This document shows, one piece after another, positions 1 to 13,960 of a stretch of 14,346 bases of DNA (position 1 is its first letter; each line of letters begins with the position of its first letter). The stretch comes from Leptospira adleri. GTDB taxonomy: Bacteria; Spirochaetota; Leptospiria; Leptospirales; Leptospiraceae. Position numbers and translations under genes: made by a program. The stretch is from contig NZ_NPDU01000096.1 in the NCBI RefSeq assembly GCF_002811985.1, positions 1-14,346 of the forward strand, read 5' to 3'. Below the pieces are notes generated by a model that saw nothing but the letters and a program-made list of their open reading frames with translations, was not told where the DNA came from and made no database searches.

Positions 1-2
1 TC

Positions 3-689
3 ATCGAAGAAGTTATCCGCTCTATCAGACGTTATTCGAATCAGTCTGCGTTTCTTTTAACTTTGATTTGTTTAGGACTGATATGGGCGACTCTTCCTAT
101 GTCTCTCTTATCCGAAAGTACGGATCCTCTGAGTGCGGAAGTTCAGGAAAAGATCTGGCAAGAGATCTATAATCAAGATTTTCATTCTTCGAAGAAGTTA
201 GTGCAACTCGAACTCTCGAAGAGTGGTAAAAATGAGACAATACCTCTCTTATCACTTCTGGAAATTTCTTTAAACGGACTTCAGAGATACAAACAAGCGA
301 ATGAAACTCGCAAAAGAATCCTTTCTCTCTGGGAAAAAAAGTATAAGAAGTCTTTCTTAGATGAAAATTATCCGATCAATCTTGCCACTTGGACGAGAAT
401 GATCGTTGTAAAGCCGGATTCTTTGTTGTTGGGTGCGGAATATTTCGTTCCTTATCCGATCAATGCGGGAAAAGACGGCTTCTATTATCATAAATTCACC
501 TTATACAATCGCTTTTCAAGAAAGCCGACTCGATTCTTTAAACTAGAAAGATCGCCGGCAACCAATCAAGAATATCGTTTGTATGAGATCAATGTCGACG
601 GTGAATCTAAACAAATCAAAGTTTACGGCGATATTATGCCCGAGATGAAGGATGAAATGATATTTCTTACCGGATTTTTAGGATTTTAA
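3..689 (+). CDS. Unknown exported or membrane-anchored protein, 5' end outside window
   Basis: The frame is open from base 3, so the gene probably starts before the window. A TTG at 63 is the first in-window start of any kind, but it falls inside a hydrophobic stretch and makes a poor start. The visible N-terminus is basic (IRSIRRYSNQ), followed by about 18 hydrophobic residues (FLLTLICLGLIWATLPMSLL). This is a signal peptide or single membrane anchor. The rest is soluble: a charged helical part around codons 45-105, then a Tyr/Phe-rich, probably beta-rich C-terminal part. No family is recognised. The gene is followed by a strong terminator and faces convergently into the minus-strand genes. 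Coding is convincing from the codon pattern and terminator placement; function is unknown. Confidence 0.75.
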   Translation: MEEVIRSIRRYSNQSAFLLTLICLGLIWATLPMSLLSESTDPLSAEVQEKIWQEIYNQDFHSSKKLVQLELSKSGKNETIPLLSLLEISLNGLQRYKQANETRKRILSLWEKKYKKSFLDENYPINLATWTRMIVVKPDSLLLGAEYFVPYPINAGKDGFYYHKFTLYNRFSRKPTRFFKLERSPATNQEYRLYEINVDGESKQIKVYGDIMPEMKDEMIFLTGFLGF

Positions 690-744
690 GCTGATTTCAG
701 CTCGAAAGAGCGATCTAAATCGATCGATTTGATGTGTTTAAAAG

Positions 745-772
745 AAAAAACCCGCTTCGAAAAGCGGGTTTT
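745..772. terminator. Bidirectional rho-independent terminator
   Basis: A perfect 10-bp stem (AAACCCGCTT at 748-757, AAGCGGGTTT at 762-771) with a CGAA tetraloop, extendable by one A-T pair. An A-run precedes it and a T-run closes it, so it can act in both directions. It lies between the convergent + strand gene ending at 689 and the small minus-strand gene ending at 817. Confidence 0.9.
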
Positions 773-816
773 AAAGTTTCATCCCTTCTTAGAATGAAAG
801 TGTGTTGCTAGATTAC

Positions 817-933
<117 letters not shown>

Positions 934-939
934 ATCAGA

Positions 940-1008
940 TCTGAATTTTATTCAGAGCTAAATGCCGTGATTAGGGACATAATTAATGGATCAAGATAAA
1001 AATGTAAA
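940..1008 (-). promoter_or_regulatory. Leader and possible promoter of the Lys/Ala peptide gene
   Basis: This lies in the gap between the two minus-strand genes. Reading the minus strand, TTTACA (1008-1003) could be a -35 element, with an AT-rich ATTAAT/TAATTA stretch 15-17 bases on (987-980) as a weak -10. Nearer the gene, a perfect inverted repeat (TCTGAAT at 940-946, ATTCAGA at 950-956, 3-base loop) would form a small hairpin in the leader, upstream of the Shine-Dalgarno site. The -10 match is poor, so the promoter is tentative. The inverted repeat is directly visible. Confidence 0.3.
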
Positions 1009-1067
1009 GTGTTTTAATAAAATTTTACAATTTTTTTTAAAATTTATTTCTCATCATCATTTTTGAT

Positions 1068-3440
1068 TCATGATGAAGGTTTATCATTCACTTCAACGCA
1101 GATAAAAGATATATCATCGCTTGGATCTTTGAGTCCGCGAAAGTCTTGAATCGTTTTTAATACAAGATCAGCAAGATCTTGTGGATTCAGATGATGATTG
1201 TTCTTTAAAAGATTTAAAAAATTCTCATCTCCGAAGATTTCTTCGTTCTCGTTGAAAGTTTCAGTGATGCCATCTGTGAATAAAATTAATTTATCTCCTG
1301 GATAAATCGGTATCGTTAAGTGTTTATACTCGGTAGGTAAGACTCCGAGAACTCTTTGGGTCTCGGTTCTTAATTCTATTTTACCGTTTTTTCGAATACA
1401 AATCGGAGAAGAGTGACCCGCGTTGATATATTTAAACGTTTCTTCTTGAGAATTGTATTCTCCGCAGATGAAAGTCATGAACTCGCTTCCTCTGTATCTT
1501 TCGATGAGAAACGAGTTGATCACTTTGAAAATAGTGGATAAGTCCGATTTTTTACGAATTTGATTCTGAATGATGCCTCTGATCGCGCTCACAAGATAAC
1601 CGGTTCCCAATCCGTGTCCGGAAACGTCTCCTAAAGCCAACAACATTCGATTTGAATTCAATTTTTGTATGTCTAAGTAATCTCCGGAGATTCCAACGGC
1701 TGGAATCGAGAAGAATCCGATCCGCGTTCCCTTGATCGATCCACCTTCCGCGACGTGAAGCGTTTTGTCGATGATCGCCGCCATATTTAGATCGCGTACG
1801 ATTCTCTTTTTTTCAACTTCTTCCGCCAATAACGCGTAGTTTTGCAGCAGCATCGAGGCCATTCTCGTACATTCTTTTAGAAAGTGAAGTTCTCCGAGGT
1901 TAAAGTTCTTTCGGTTGTTCTTCTCTCCTACTAAAAACACTCCGAGGACTTCTTTTCCTTTGGAATAATTAAAAATAGGATACGTTAGTTGTATTCCCGA
2001 GTTGTGTAGAAATTTATAGACCGATTCTCTGATTCCGAGTCCGTAGGCGAGGTGAGTGGTCACCGTAACTTCCGTATTTTCCGCGAAATACTGCCAAATC
2101 TCGGAGTTGGACGAGATTCTTATGAAATTGATATTCCGCAGATCCGTTCTCGGAAATTTATCCGCAGGAATCAATACGAGGACCTTACCGATGTCCAAAG
2201 CCTCCGAAACTTTTCTCATAAGATTGTTGATCGTCGCTCTCATAGATATCGGCGCGCTGATCATCGCGGAGACTTTCTCTAAGGCGGAATGTAACTTTTG
2301 ATTCCTCTTAAAACTCCAAGTATCGACCAAATTGGAAAGCCTTCGATTCAAGGAAGTAAGCGTATAAATGCTTATCGAAAGAAAAAGAATATTGAATTCT
2401 TCCAAATATCTGTCCGCCGCGATCGGGTTGAATTTAAAGAAAGCGCCCAACAAGAAGAGGTAACCGCCCGCCAATATCAAAATAAGATATATCGAAGTGA
2501 GAGAGGAGCTGAACGCGATCTGAACCGGAACGATAGAATATGTGAACGTTCCGTAGATGATCAAAACCGGAAAAATCAGAAAAGCGAATAAGATCAGCAG
2601 CTTTGATAAATCCGGTGAAATAATCTCCGAAAATTCCACGGAAACAAACGGAAGAATGGAAATCGCGCTGAAGGCGAGTATCAAACTGAGTTTTTTAAAT
2701 AAACTCTGCAGCGGAAATAAATTCCGAATCGAATCCAAGATCAAAAAGAAAATACAAATCACGGAACAAAGAAGAATAAAATAAACTCCGTTGGTCGCGA
2801 GAATTCCGAAAATATGCGGATCGGCTTTTTGAGAACGTCCCACAAAGCCCGCTATGAGAGAAAATATAAGTTCAGGCGCGAACCAACGCGTCGGCAATTC
2901 TTTTCCGCTGAGTCGAAAGGATATGTTGAGGATTACGAAGGAAGTGAAATATAAAAAGAAGAAGAACAAGAAATGAAATTCATGAAACCCTACCAGAAAA
3001 AAATTGAACAAGCTCAGACAAGATAAGGATCCGAACAACAAGAGCATATACACGTCTCTTGTATAAAAGAAAAACCAAATCGCTACGGAAAGATAGATCA
3101 ACGAAATCAAAATGTCTCGTGTAAAATCCTTTAGTACGGAATAATCGGACTTTGGTGCGAGAATGACCGGGATCGTTTCGCTTACTCCCTTATCATATAC
3201 GTGAATTCCGTTTTCATACGATTGACCGGATTCGGCCATTTTCACCGCGATTTCCAACTCGAGGAGATCCACTTTTTTACCGAGAACCCCTGGGAATTCT
3301 TCGTTCGTCTGAATGATGGTGCCGTTGGGATAATAGTAAAACGGAGGACGCAGGCTTTCGGAAGAGGTCTGCAAAACTCCTATGAGCAACGCAAAGCTGA
3401 GTAAAATCAAAGAGATAAAAAGAAGAAGAATGTTTCTCAC
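1068..3440 (-). CDS. Membrane-bound RsbU/SpoIIE-type PP2C serine phosphatase
   Basis: The start is a GTG at 3440 overlapping the upstream TGA (GTGA), with GAGG 8 bases before it. It gives a good hydrophobic N-terminus and a 790-residue protein. A further-upstream GTG at 3488 would add 16 charged residues and is less likely. Domain order: TM helix at about 2-25; an extracytoplasmic loop to about 105; a block of 7-8 TM helices (about 108-365); a GAF-like segment (about 385-535); and a C-terminal PP2C/SpoIIE domain. The domain carries the metal-site signatures SGDYLD (Asp587), LALGDVSGHG (Asp605), NAGHSSP, LFTDG (Asp723) and DDIS (775-776). All metal Asp positions are present, so it should be an active Mn/Mg phosphatase. 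By family it would dephosphorylate a serine/threonine on an anti-sigma-factor antagonist in response to a membrane or GAF signal. No STAS antagonist or RsbW-type kinase is in the window. Last gene of the cluster. Confidence 0.93.
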   Translation of the reverse strand: MRNILLLFISLILLSFALLIGVLQTSSESLRPPFYYYPNGTIIQTNEEFPGVLGKKVDLLELEIAVKMAESGQSYENGIHVYDKGVSETIPVILAPKSDYSVLKDFTRDILISLIYLSVAIWFFFYTRDVYMLLLFGSLSCLSLFNFFLVGFHEFHFLFFFFLYFTSFVILNISFRLSGKELPTRWFAPELIFSLIAGFVGRSQKADPHIFGILATNGVYFILLCSVICIFFLILDSIRNLFPLQSLFKKLSLILAFSAISILPFVSVEFSEIISPDLSKLLILFAFLIFPVLIIYGTFTYSIVPVQIAFSSSLTSIYLILILAGGYLFLLGAFFKFNPIAADRYLEEFNILFLSISIYTLTSLNRRLSNLVDTWSFKRNQKLHSALEKVSAMISAPISMRATINNLMRKVSEALDIGKVLVLIPADKFPRTDLRNINFIRISSNSEIWQYFAENTEVTVTTHLAYGLGIRESVYKFLHNSGIQLTYPIFNYSKGKEVLGVFLVGEKNNRKNFNLGELHFLKECTRMASMLLQNYALLAEEVEKKRIVRDLNMAAIIDKTLHVAEGGSIKGTRIGFFSIPAVGISGDYLDIQKLNSNRMLLALGDVSGHGLGTGYLVSAIRGIIQNQIRKKSDLSTIFKVINSFLIERYRGSEFMTFICGEYNSQEETFKYINAGHSSPICIRKNGKIELRTETQRVLGVLPTEYKHLTIPIYPGDKLILFTDGITETFNENEEIFGDENFLNLLKNNHHLNPQDLADLVLKTIQDFRGLKDPSDDISFICVEVNDKPSS

Positions 3441-4721
3441 GATGGAAACCTCAGATCGTAAAAAGAGATCATCGGTCTCGTTTTCCACGTTAGGATCAAC
3501 GGATCGTTTCCGATTTCTTCCTCCACTTCCCAGCCGATGGACAGTAGATTCTTTCCGAAGTCGGAATTTCTATGGACTTTAAAATTTTTTCCGGAACTTC
3601 TAAGAGAGATCGAGCTTTCTGTTCTTCGAATCACTCCGACTAAAAGATCGTATTCTTCGTTCCATGAAATTTCCTTTAGATAAGATTCCACAAGATTCTT
3701 TATGTAATTCAGACTTTGAACGGATTTCGAAGTTCTTGCCGAATAAAGAATTCCTAATATATAGCAGAGAACCAAAACCGAAACTTGATTGGTCACGCCT
3801 AATTTTAAGATCACAAAATACGTTTCCTCACCGTCCGCGTTCAAAAATTCCACGAGTTCTCCCGGTTCTCTGGAAAGAATTTCGGTTCGAATGTTCCCGA
3901 TCATCGGAGGTTCTGCCGCTTCCAAAAATTTTCTGATCTTGCCGGCGGTTTCCAGTTCCTTTCTGTACTTTTTGTTTTCGGCGACTTGCGAAGATAAGAT
4001 ATGATTGTGCACGGCGATTCCGCATTTTCCGGAAAGAAAGCTGAGGTCTTGCCGAACCGAATCCTTAGGTATATTTGAAACCGCAAGAAAACCGAACAGG
4101 GTTTCCCTATAAACAAAAGGAAGAATGAAATTGGCCCTTAGACTTACGAAGTCTTCGTTGATTTCATGGTTCTGATCCGGTTCTCCGATCATGGCGCCGT
4201 TCTTTTTATTCAAAATGTATTTTAGAAGTTTTGCATCCGGGTTGATCCCGTCGTGAGTAATCACCTTTCTTTGTTTTTTCTTTGCGTAGGTATAAAGCTC
4301 GAACGTCCTAAGATCATTATTGAGCAACGCAAGTTTGCCGTAGTTGCTTTCCGTCAAACGCACCAAATCGGGAAATACGTTTTTAATCAATCCGTCGTGA
4401 TCGAATCTTCTATACGCCATTCTGGAAGAGCGCGGATCGTCGCTTAAATATTCAGAAATTAGAATGGACTTTAGTTTACCGCTGAGTTTTTCCTGAAGGG
4501 GAAATAGGACGAAAACGGCAAACATGAGCGTAGATAGAAGGCTTACTTCCATATAATATTCAATCGCGGTGGGAATTACGGAAAGAATAAAAAAGTAAAG
4601 TCCTAACGCGATAAGAATGGAAATTCCCTTGGCGAATAGATTGATGATCCCGGAAATAAGGTAATAGTCCGTTACTAGTGAACGAAACGCTTCTTTAAAT
4701 CCGGGTTGGTTGTTTTCGCTT

Positions 4722-4741
<20 letters not shown>
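3437..4741 (-). CDS. Membrane protein with GAF-like region and decayed PP2C (pseudophosphatase) domain
   Basis: The preferred start is ATG at 4741 (434 residues), overlapping the end of argJ by 20 bases. A GTG at 4771 is possible but has no better ribosome site. Two TM helices (about 28-55 and 65-82) are followed by a GAF-like segment (about 110-250). Residues 262-428 align by eye with the SpoIIE-type PP2C fold of the gene downstream. The helix ETAGKIRKFL matches the usual entry helix. GELVEFL stands where GDYYDF is expected, and ILKLGVTNQV stands where IGDVSGHG is expected. LILTWKTRP replaces the LLLYTDGVTE block. The metal-binding Asp residues are thus missing, and catalysis is unlikely. 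The 4-base overlap with the active phosphatase gene (GTGA) suggests the two proteins are made together, perhaps as regulator and enzyme or as a heterodimer. The PP2C assignment is inference from pattern only. Confidence 0.8.
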
Positions 4742-5879
<1,138 letters not shown>

Positions 5880-5947
5880 AGATATGATCCCTCAACGTGT
5901 CTGTTGAGATCTATATTTGGAAAATTCTTCCTGCGGGAAAGAAGAAT

Positions 5948-6331
5948 TCAGGAAACTTCGGGCTGATAACGAATCGGAATCGTGACTGAGAAAATGGTTC
6001 CGCCTTCGGGATTGTCGAAAACTTTCACAGAACCGTGATGAAGGCGAACGATATGTTTTACGATGGAAAGGCCTAAGCCGGTTCCGCCTTCCTTTCTGGA
6101 ACGGTTTTTATCGACTCGAAAAAATCTTTCGAAAATCCGACTTTTGTCCTCGTCCTGAATTCCGATTCCTTGATCGATTACCTGAAACTGAACTTGGTCC
6201 GGTTTGACAGGGAGAATTTTAAGAGTGATGGTTTTCCCGTCCGGAGAGTATGAAGACGCGTTTGAGATGAGGTTTAAGAGCATGTGTTCCAAAAGAACCC
6301 AATCGGCGTAAATCATAAGAGGTTCGTTCAT
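5948..6331 (-). CDS. Histidine kinase C-terminal part: HATPase domain
   Basis: 127 residues from ATG at 6331, 15 bases past the TAA that ends the upstream part and in the same frame. All ATP-binding boxes are intact: N-box LLNLISNA with Asn24, G1 DQGIGIQ, F-box IFERFFRVD, and G2 GGTGLGLSIV. The lack of any decay in these motifs means either that the stop is recent, that it is an error, or that the domain is still made on its own. The sequence before ATG 6331 (GTAGAG) is only a weak ribosome site, but reinitiation after the nearby stop is possible. Confidence 0.7.
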   Translation of the reverse strand: MNEPLMIYADWVLLEHMLLNLISNASSYSPDGKTITLKILPVKPDQVQFQVIDQGIGIQDEDKSRIFERFFRVDKNRSRKEGGTGLGLSIVKHIVRLHHGSVKVFDNPEGGTIFSVTIPIRYQPEVS

Positions 6332-6346
6332 CTCTACGACGAACTT

Positions 6347-8043
<1,697 letters not shown>

Positions 8044-8159
8044 CTTTTTTGCCGGCTTTGCAGTTTATCTTACAACTTGACTTCGTAATCGAAAGTTATG
8101 CGTTCTAAGATCCTGGCCGAGTTGGACAGATTGTCTAATTCCACCGGGCAAATTTTATT

Positions 8160-8187
8160 ATTCTAATATTCCAGAAATTCGTTACAA
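8160..8187 (-). promoter_or_regulatory. Candidate promoter of the response-regulator cluster
   Basis: On the minus strand, TTGTAA (8187-8182, 4 of 6 matches to the -35 consensus) and TAGAAT (8165-8160, 5 of 6 matches to the -10 consensus) are separated by 16 bases. The region on both sides is AT-rich. Transcription would start near 8153, leaving a leader of about 120 bases before ATG 8033. The intergenic stretch 8034-8263 holds no gene that I can see. Confidence 0.4.
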
Positions 8188-8263
8188 TTAGAATACGAAA
8201 AAATTACAAACTCCAGAAAATCGATTCTCTCTTAAGAATTAAATGACAGAGAGAAAACAAAAA

Positions 8264-8692
8264 TTATTCTTTCTCACCCAATTGTGAATTTATTTTACGA
8301 ATCAAAGCCCGTTGACGGAAAATCGAAAAAACTAAAAATCCTCCGAGCAACAAGGATCCGATAAGATAGACCTCATTGAGACTTTTGAGCCTCGCTTGTT
8401 CCTCTTCGATCGCTTTGATCGCTTCGAGATGGGAAATCAGGAAGTAAAACTTGTCGGCATTAGGCCATTCTTTTTTGGATTCTTCTCTGATTTGAGTGAT
8501 GAGGACGGCGGCGTCTTCCTTTTTCATTTTTTGAATGATAGGAAAGACTTGGTCCAGTTCCGAATTCAGATATTCCTTTGCGCTCATCACGGGTTTGGAA
8601 TCGGAAGTCACCTTATCCGCAAAAACGTTTTGGATTGGATTCAATGCCAGGAAAATAATTAGAATAAAAGTTCTCAGTGTGGTTTGATTCAT
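8264..8692 (-). CDS. Small unknown protein with signal peptide and C-terminal membrane helix
   Basis: 142 residues; ATG 8692 overlaps the upstream stop by 4 bases (ATGA). A Sec signal peptide (about 5-25, ending NVFADK) is followed by a charged helical region with many Glu/Lys/Gln (about 35-105, possibly coiled coil). Then comes a TM helix (LIGSLLLGGFLVFSIF, about 109-125) and a short basic tail. The helical part would lie outside the cytoplasmic membrane. It is the last gene of the ECF sigma operon, so a role in sensing or in the sigma-controlled envelope response is plausible. No family is recognised. It could be a substrate or partner of the membrane protein encoded just upstream. Confidence 0.75.
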   Translation of the reverse strand: MNQTTLRTFILIIFLALNPIQNVFADKVTSDSKPVMSAKEYLNSELDQVFPIIQKMKKEDAAVLITQIREESKKEWPNADKFYFLISHLEAIKAIEEEQARLKSLNEVYLIGSLLLGGFLVFSIFRQRALIRKINSQLGEKE

Positions 8693-9090
8693 TCAAAAAA
8701 GCCTAATTTGTTTTTCCATTCTTTCGTATATGGATTTCTATAATGGACAAGATAGATTCCAGCCAATATTGCGAAAACACAAAAGAGAATGCTGCTCGTT
8801 ACTAAAATCAGAGGCAACAACCCGGTTTCAATCAGAAATCCTATGTCGATAAAGAAGAGGACCGTCAAGGGAGAAAATCCCAAAAGAAAAAGACCTGATA
8901 AGATAATCTTAATATGCCGAACCGGAATGATATGAAGCATAACTCTTCTTTTTAGATCGGGAGGCACGACCGTGGTTTCGGCGGAGCTGACGGGTTGTTC
9001 TTCGAAAAAATGAAGTTTTTCTTCGAGATCGGCCGGAACGGGGGAGGGGGTTGCGGAAGTCTGGGAAGCTGAATTATTCTTGTTTTTCAT
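8689..9090 (-). CDS. Two-TM protein, candidate anti-sigma factor
   Basis: 133 residues from ATG 9090, which overlaps the sigma gene by 17 bases and has AAGGA seven bases upstream. The N-terminal 55 residues are cytoplasmic and acidic, including DLEEKLHFFEEQ and then PPDLKRRVM. Two TM helices (about 60-82 and 88-114) and a short C-terminal tail follow. An N-terminal cytoplasmic domain of this size before a TM anchor, with a PxLxxRV-like helix just ahead of the membrane, and a position directly after an ECF sigma gene, are the usual traits of an anti-sigma factor. No zinc-binding HxxxCxxC motif is seen, so it is not of the ZAS type. The function is inferred from context. Confidence 0.7.
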   Translation of the reverse strand: MKNKNNSASQTSATPSPVPADLEEKLHFFEEQPVSSAETTVVPPDLKRRVMLHIIPVRHIKIILSGLFLLGFSPLTVLFFIDIGFLIETGLLPLILVTSSILFCVFAILAGIYLVHYRNPYTKEWKNKLGFFE

Positions 9091-9673
9091 TCTCTTCCTT
9101 ACTCAACCAGTCCCTCATGATTTCTTTTCCCCTGAAAATATAACTCTTCAGAGTGTTCATTTTCAAGTTTAATTTTTTCGAAATTTCTTTATAAGACATA
9201 TTCTCGAAGTAGTGGAGCGCGATCGGTTTTCGATAGACGTCCGGAAGGTTTTCCACAAGGTTTCTGATCTTTTCGGAGCTCTCTTGTTTTAAGAGTTTGT
9301 TCTCTTGTTCGGAGGAAATTTCTTTTTTCTTTTCCTTTTCGTTCTCCGCAAGAATCAAGGCGTCGAGACCGGAGATTTCCGGGTGTTCCTTTCGATATTT
9401 TCTGATAATTTCGTTTCGAGCGATGGTAAACAACCAGGTTGAGAATTGAGATCTTCCCTGAAAGGTGGACAAACTCTCAAAGGCTTTTAGAAAAATGTCC
9501 TGGGTGAAATCTTCGGCCTCGGTTTCGTTTCGAAAGGCTTTGATCGCTTGGGAATAAACCAGCCCTTGATACCGGTTCATCAATTGTTCGAAAGAATTAA
9601 AATCCCCGTGTAAGACTTTTTGAATGCAATCCCAGTCTTCCGGTTTGCATACAATGGGAAAATTTTCCCTCAT
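9074..9673 (-). CDS. ECF-type RNA polymerase sigma factor
   Basis: 199 residues, typical for ECF sigma factors. Region 2 (about 28-97) includes FEQLMNRYQGLVY, the -10 recognition segment EAEDFTQDIFLKAF, and FSTWLFTIARNEI. A charged linker follows (about 100-135). Region 4 (about 138-190) holds LPDVYRKPIALHYFENMSYK, the recognition helix around LNLKMNTLKSYIF, and RGKEIMRDWL. There is no region 1 or 3. It directs RNA polymerase to a small stress regulon. ATG 9673 overlaps the upstream gene's TGA by 4 bases (ATGA), and its own end overlaps the candidate anti-sigma gene, so stoichiometry is probably fixed by coupled translation. ECF factors often autoregulate. I could not identify a matching ECF promoter with confidence. 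Confidence 0.96.
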   Translation of the reverse strand: MRENFPIVCKPEDWDCIQKVLHGDFNSFEQLMNRYQGLVYSQAIKAFRNETEAEDFTQDIFLKAFESLSTFQGRSQFSTWLFTIARNEIIRKYRKEHPEISGLDALILAENEKEKKKEISSEQENKLLKQESSEKIRNLVENLPDVYRKPIALHYFENMSYKEISKKLNLKMNTLKSYIFRGKEIMRDWLSKEENEKQE

Positions 9674-10058
9674 CGAGAATATTTATAATAGCAGAGTAAT
9701 CCCAACCCGGTTCCGAGGGGAACGAGTCCGCCGAGCATTGCGAGCGATTGTCCTAGTACGGATATAAATCCGATAGAAAGGGCGATTCCAACAAACGTAA
9801 GAATCAATCCTAAGAAAAAAGAATACGTCCTAAGATCAAAGGACTCTTTTTTATAAAGGCCGGCTTTGATAATCTCAATCCGTTGTCTGTACCACCAATA
9901 AAAAACAAAAAACAACAAAGCACATCCGAATACGATTCCAAAGATGGGTACGGAATAGAGTACAACTTTGTATTCCGATCCTGAACCGGCATTTTGATCC
10001 TGAAGGTGTTTCAGAATCAAATCCAGTGTTTGTAGTAATTTTGCTTTTTCTTCTGGGT

Positions 10059-10062
<4 letters not shown>
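9670..10062 (-). CDS. Small multi-TM protein of unknown function, upstream of the sigma gene
   Basis: 130 residues. An N-terminal soluble helix (about 1-30) is followed by three TM segments (about 34-57, 80-103 and 107-126). Between the first two lies the basic cytoplasmic stretch WWYRQRIEIIKAGLYKK. The pattern of a TM helix followed by a basic RxEIIKAG-like loop resembles the small DUF6249-type membrane proteins, but this is a by-eye resemblance. ATG 10062 overlaps the stop of the 58-residue gene (ATGA), and its own stop overlaps the sigma start. It is thus part of the operon and may take part in signalling to the sigma factor. Confidence 0.8.
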
Positions 10063-10235
<173 letters not shown>

Positions 10236-10249
10236 AACGTTTTACCTCC

Positions 10250-10494
10250 TTATAAATTATGTCCGATTAAATTATCGGCAGAATCAAAAATTCCATCCAA
10301 TAATTTACGACTTCTTCCTCGGTCCGAATTATTTTCTACGGGAACGATGGAAACGAAAGATCCGTCTTTCCCAACTTGAATTCTTACGGCTTCCTTTAAA
10401 ATTACTTTATCGAAAGATCGAACTGGGAATTCATCGCCTGCACTTCGAGATGCGTCGCGGTTCTTTGTCGGTTATGGGACGGAATCTTATCCAC
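10250..10494 (-). pseudogene. Small gene disrupted by a probable one-base shift
   Basis: Reading the minus strand, a 73-codon open frame runs from 10471 to the TAA at 10252-10250, with no ATG, GTG or early TTG to start it. Its codon use and product look genuine: GDEFPVRSFDKVILKEAV, then IQVGKDGSFVSIVPVEN, ending GIFDSADNLIGHNL. Its TAA runs straight into the AAGGAGG of the 58-residue gene, as for a coupled operon gene. A second frame opens at GTG 10494 (VDKIPSHNRQ) and reaches its own stop at 10404-10402. One extra A in the AAA run near 10465 would join VDKIPSHNRQ to KNRDASRSAG and give a protein of about 81 residues. A disrupted gene or a sequencing slip is the simplest view; programmed frameshifting is less likely. 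No family is recognised, and there is no good ribosome site at the GTG. Confidence 0.5.
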
Positions 10495-10535
10495 AATTTT
10501 CAGACGGAGATCTAGATGAAGAAAAAAAAGACTTT

Positions 10536-11210
10536 TTAACTTTTTTTGGAGAATTTACGAATCGGATCAAAAAAAGGAGGAATTCCTAAATTCGGTTCGA
10601 CTTGGATCGGCTCGCGGCGGAATTCTGCGTGTTCCCTGAGAAAGTTTACGATAATTCTTCCCGTGGCGCCCCAGAGTAATCCTTCTTCCAAGTCGAAATA
10701 ATAGATTTCCAACTCTTTCGCGCCCGATCTTCGGATTCGGATCGAGTAAAACGGAGATGTTTCCAAACGATTCAGATCCAATAGAATCGATCGTTCCACT
10801 TCTTCCGGATTGGTATTGAATTGAAAAGATCCGTTATAACGAGCGATAAACGGGGATATGTGAAATCCGGTATGTGTGTAAAGTCCCGGATATTCTCCTA
10901 AAACGTCTAGAACGGAACTCGATTCTCCCATTTCTTCCTCCCATTCTCTAAGCGCGGTTTCCAAAAGATTTTTATCATCGGAAGAATGCGCTCCGCCCGG
11001 AAAAGAAATCTGTCCCGGATGCGCTTTTAGATTCGAGTTTCTTTTTTGAAGAATGATTCCCTGAGTTTTGTCCTGTTTTTCATAGATCGGAAGTATGACC
11101 GAAGAGGCTTTTGTTTTTTCTTCTCCGGCCAAAGGAGGCGCTGGAATTCCGTTAAAATTCTCCTTAGGAACGGCGAGTTGTTTTTTGAGTTTTTGAAAAT
11201 CGAATTTCAT
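10536..11210 (-). CDS. Nudix hydrolase, CoA pyrophosphatase type
   Basis: 224 residues. The segment ILQKRNSNLKAHPGQISF followed by PGG is the signature of the CoA-cleaving Nudix branch (NudL/YeaB, Pcd1). The Nudix helix is ALREWEEEMG (about 86-95), with the Glu residues that hold Mg. The first half of the box departs from the strict consensus, as is common in this branch. Expected activity: hydrolysis of CoA or acyl-CoA to 3',5'-ADP and phosphopantetheine, in the cytoplasm. The region LLWGATGRIIVNFL near the C-terminus also fits. ATG 11210 lies 32 bases after the RNase D gene, so the two are probably cotranscribed. The gene ends 41 bases before the disrupted small gene. Exact substrate not certain. 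Confidence 0.9.
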   Translation of the reverse strand: MKFDFQKLKKQLAVPKENFNGIPAPPLAGEEKTKASSVILPIYEKQDKTQGIILQKRNSNLKAHPGQISFPGGAHSSDDKNLLETALREWEEEMGESSSVLDVLGEYPGLYTHTGFHISPFIARYNGSFQFNTNPEEVERSILLDLNRLETSPFYSIRIRRSGAKELEIYYFDLEEGLLWGATGRIIVNFLREHAEFRREPIQVEPNLGIPPFFDPIRKFSKKS

Positions 11211-11242
11211 TTCGAAAGTATATTCAAAAAAATGAATTTTCC

Positions 11243-13923
<2,681 letters not shown>

Positions 13924-13960
13924 CCGGCTCTTTCTTTTCTAAAGTTTAGTCTAACATTCG

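Noticed and set aside
1020..1045. 8-bp AT-only inverted repeat downstream of the phosphatase gene
   Set aside because: In such AT-rich DNA this is expected by chance, and without G-C pairs it is no convincing terminator.
2052..2784. Several + strand open frames of 75-97 codons opposite the phosphatase gene
   Set aside because: They are shadows of the strongly coding minus strand, overlap one another in different frames, and lack ribosome sites and recognisable domains.
8225..8255. 8-bp inverted repeat (TTCTCTCT / AGAGAGAA) with a 15-base loop after the 142-residue gene
   Set aside because: The loop is long, the stem moderate and no clear T-run follows. It may be a weak terminator but is not supported enough to list.
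10263..10278. Inverted repeat CCGAT/ATCGG upstream of the 58-residue gene
   Set aside because: Only 5-bp arms, and it lies within the coding frame of the disrupted small gene, so it is probably chance.
10522..10547. A-run and T-run that could pair after the Nudix gene
   Set aside because: The possible stem is nearly all A-T with one G-C pair, too weak to call a terminator. Read-through into the sigma operon remains possible.
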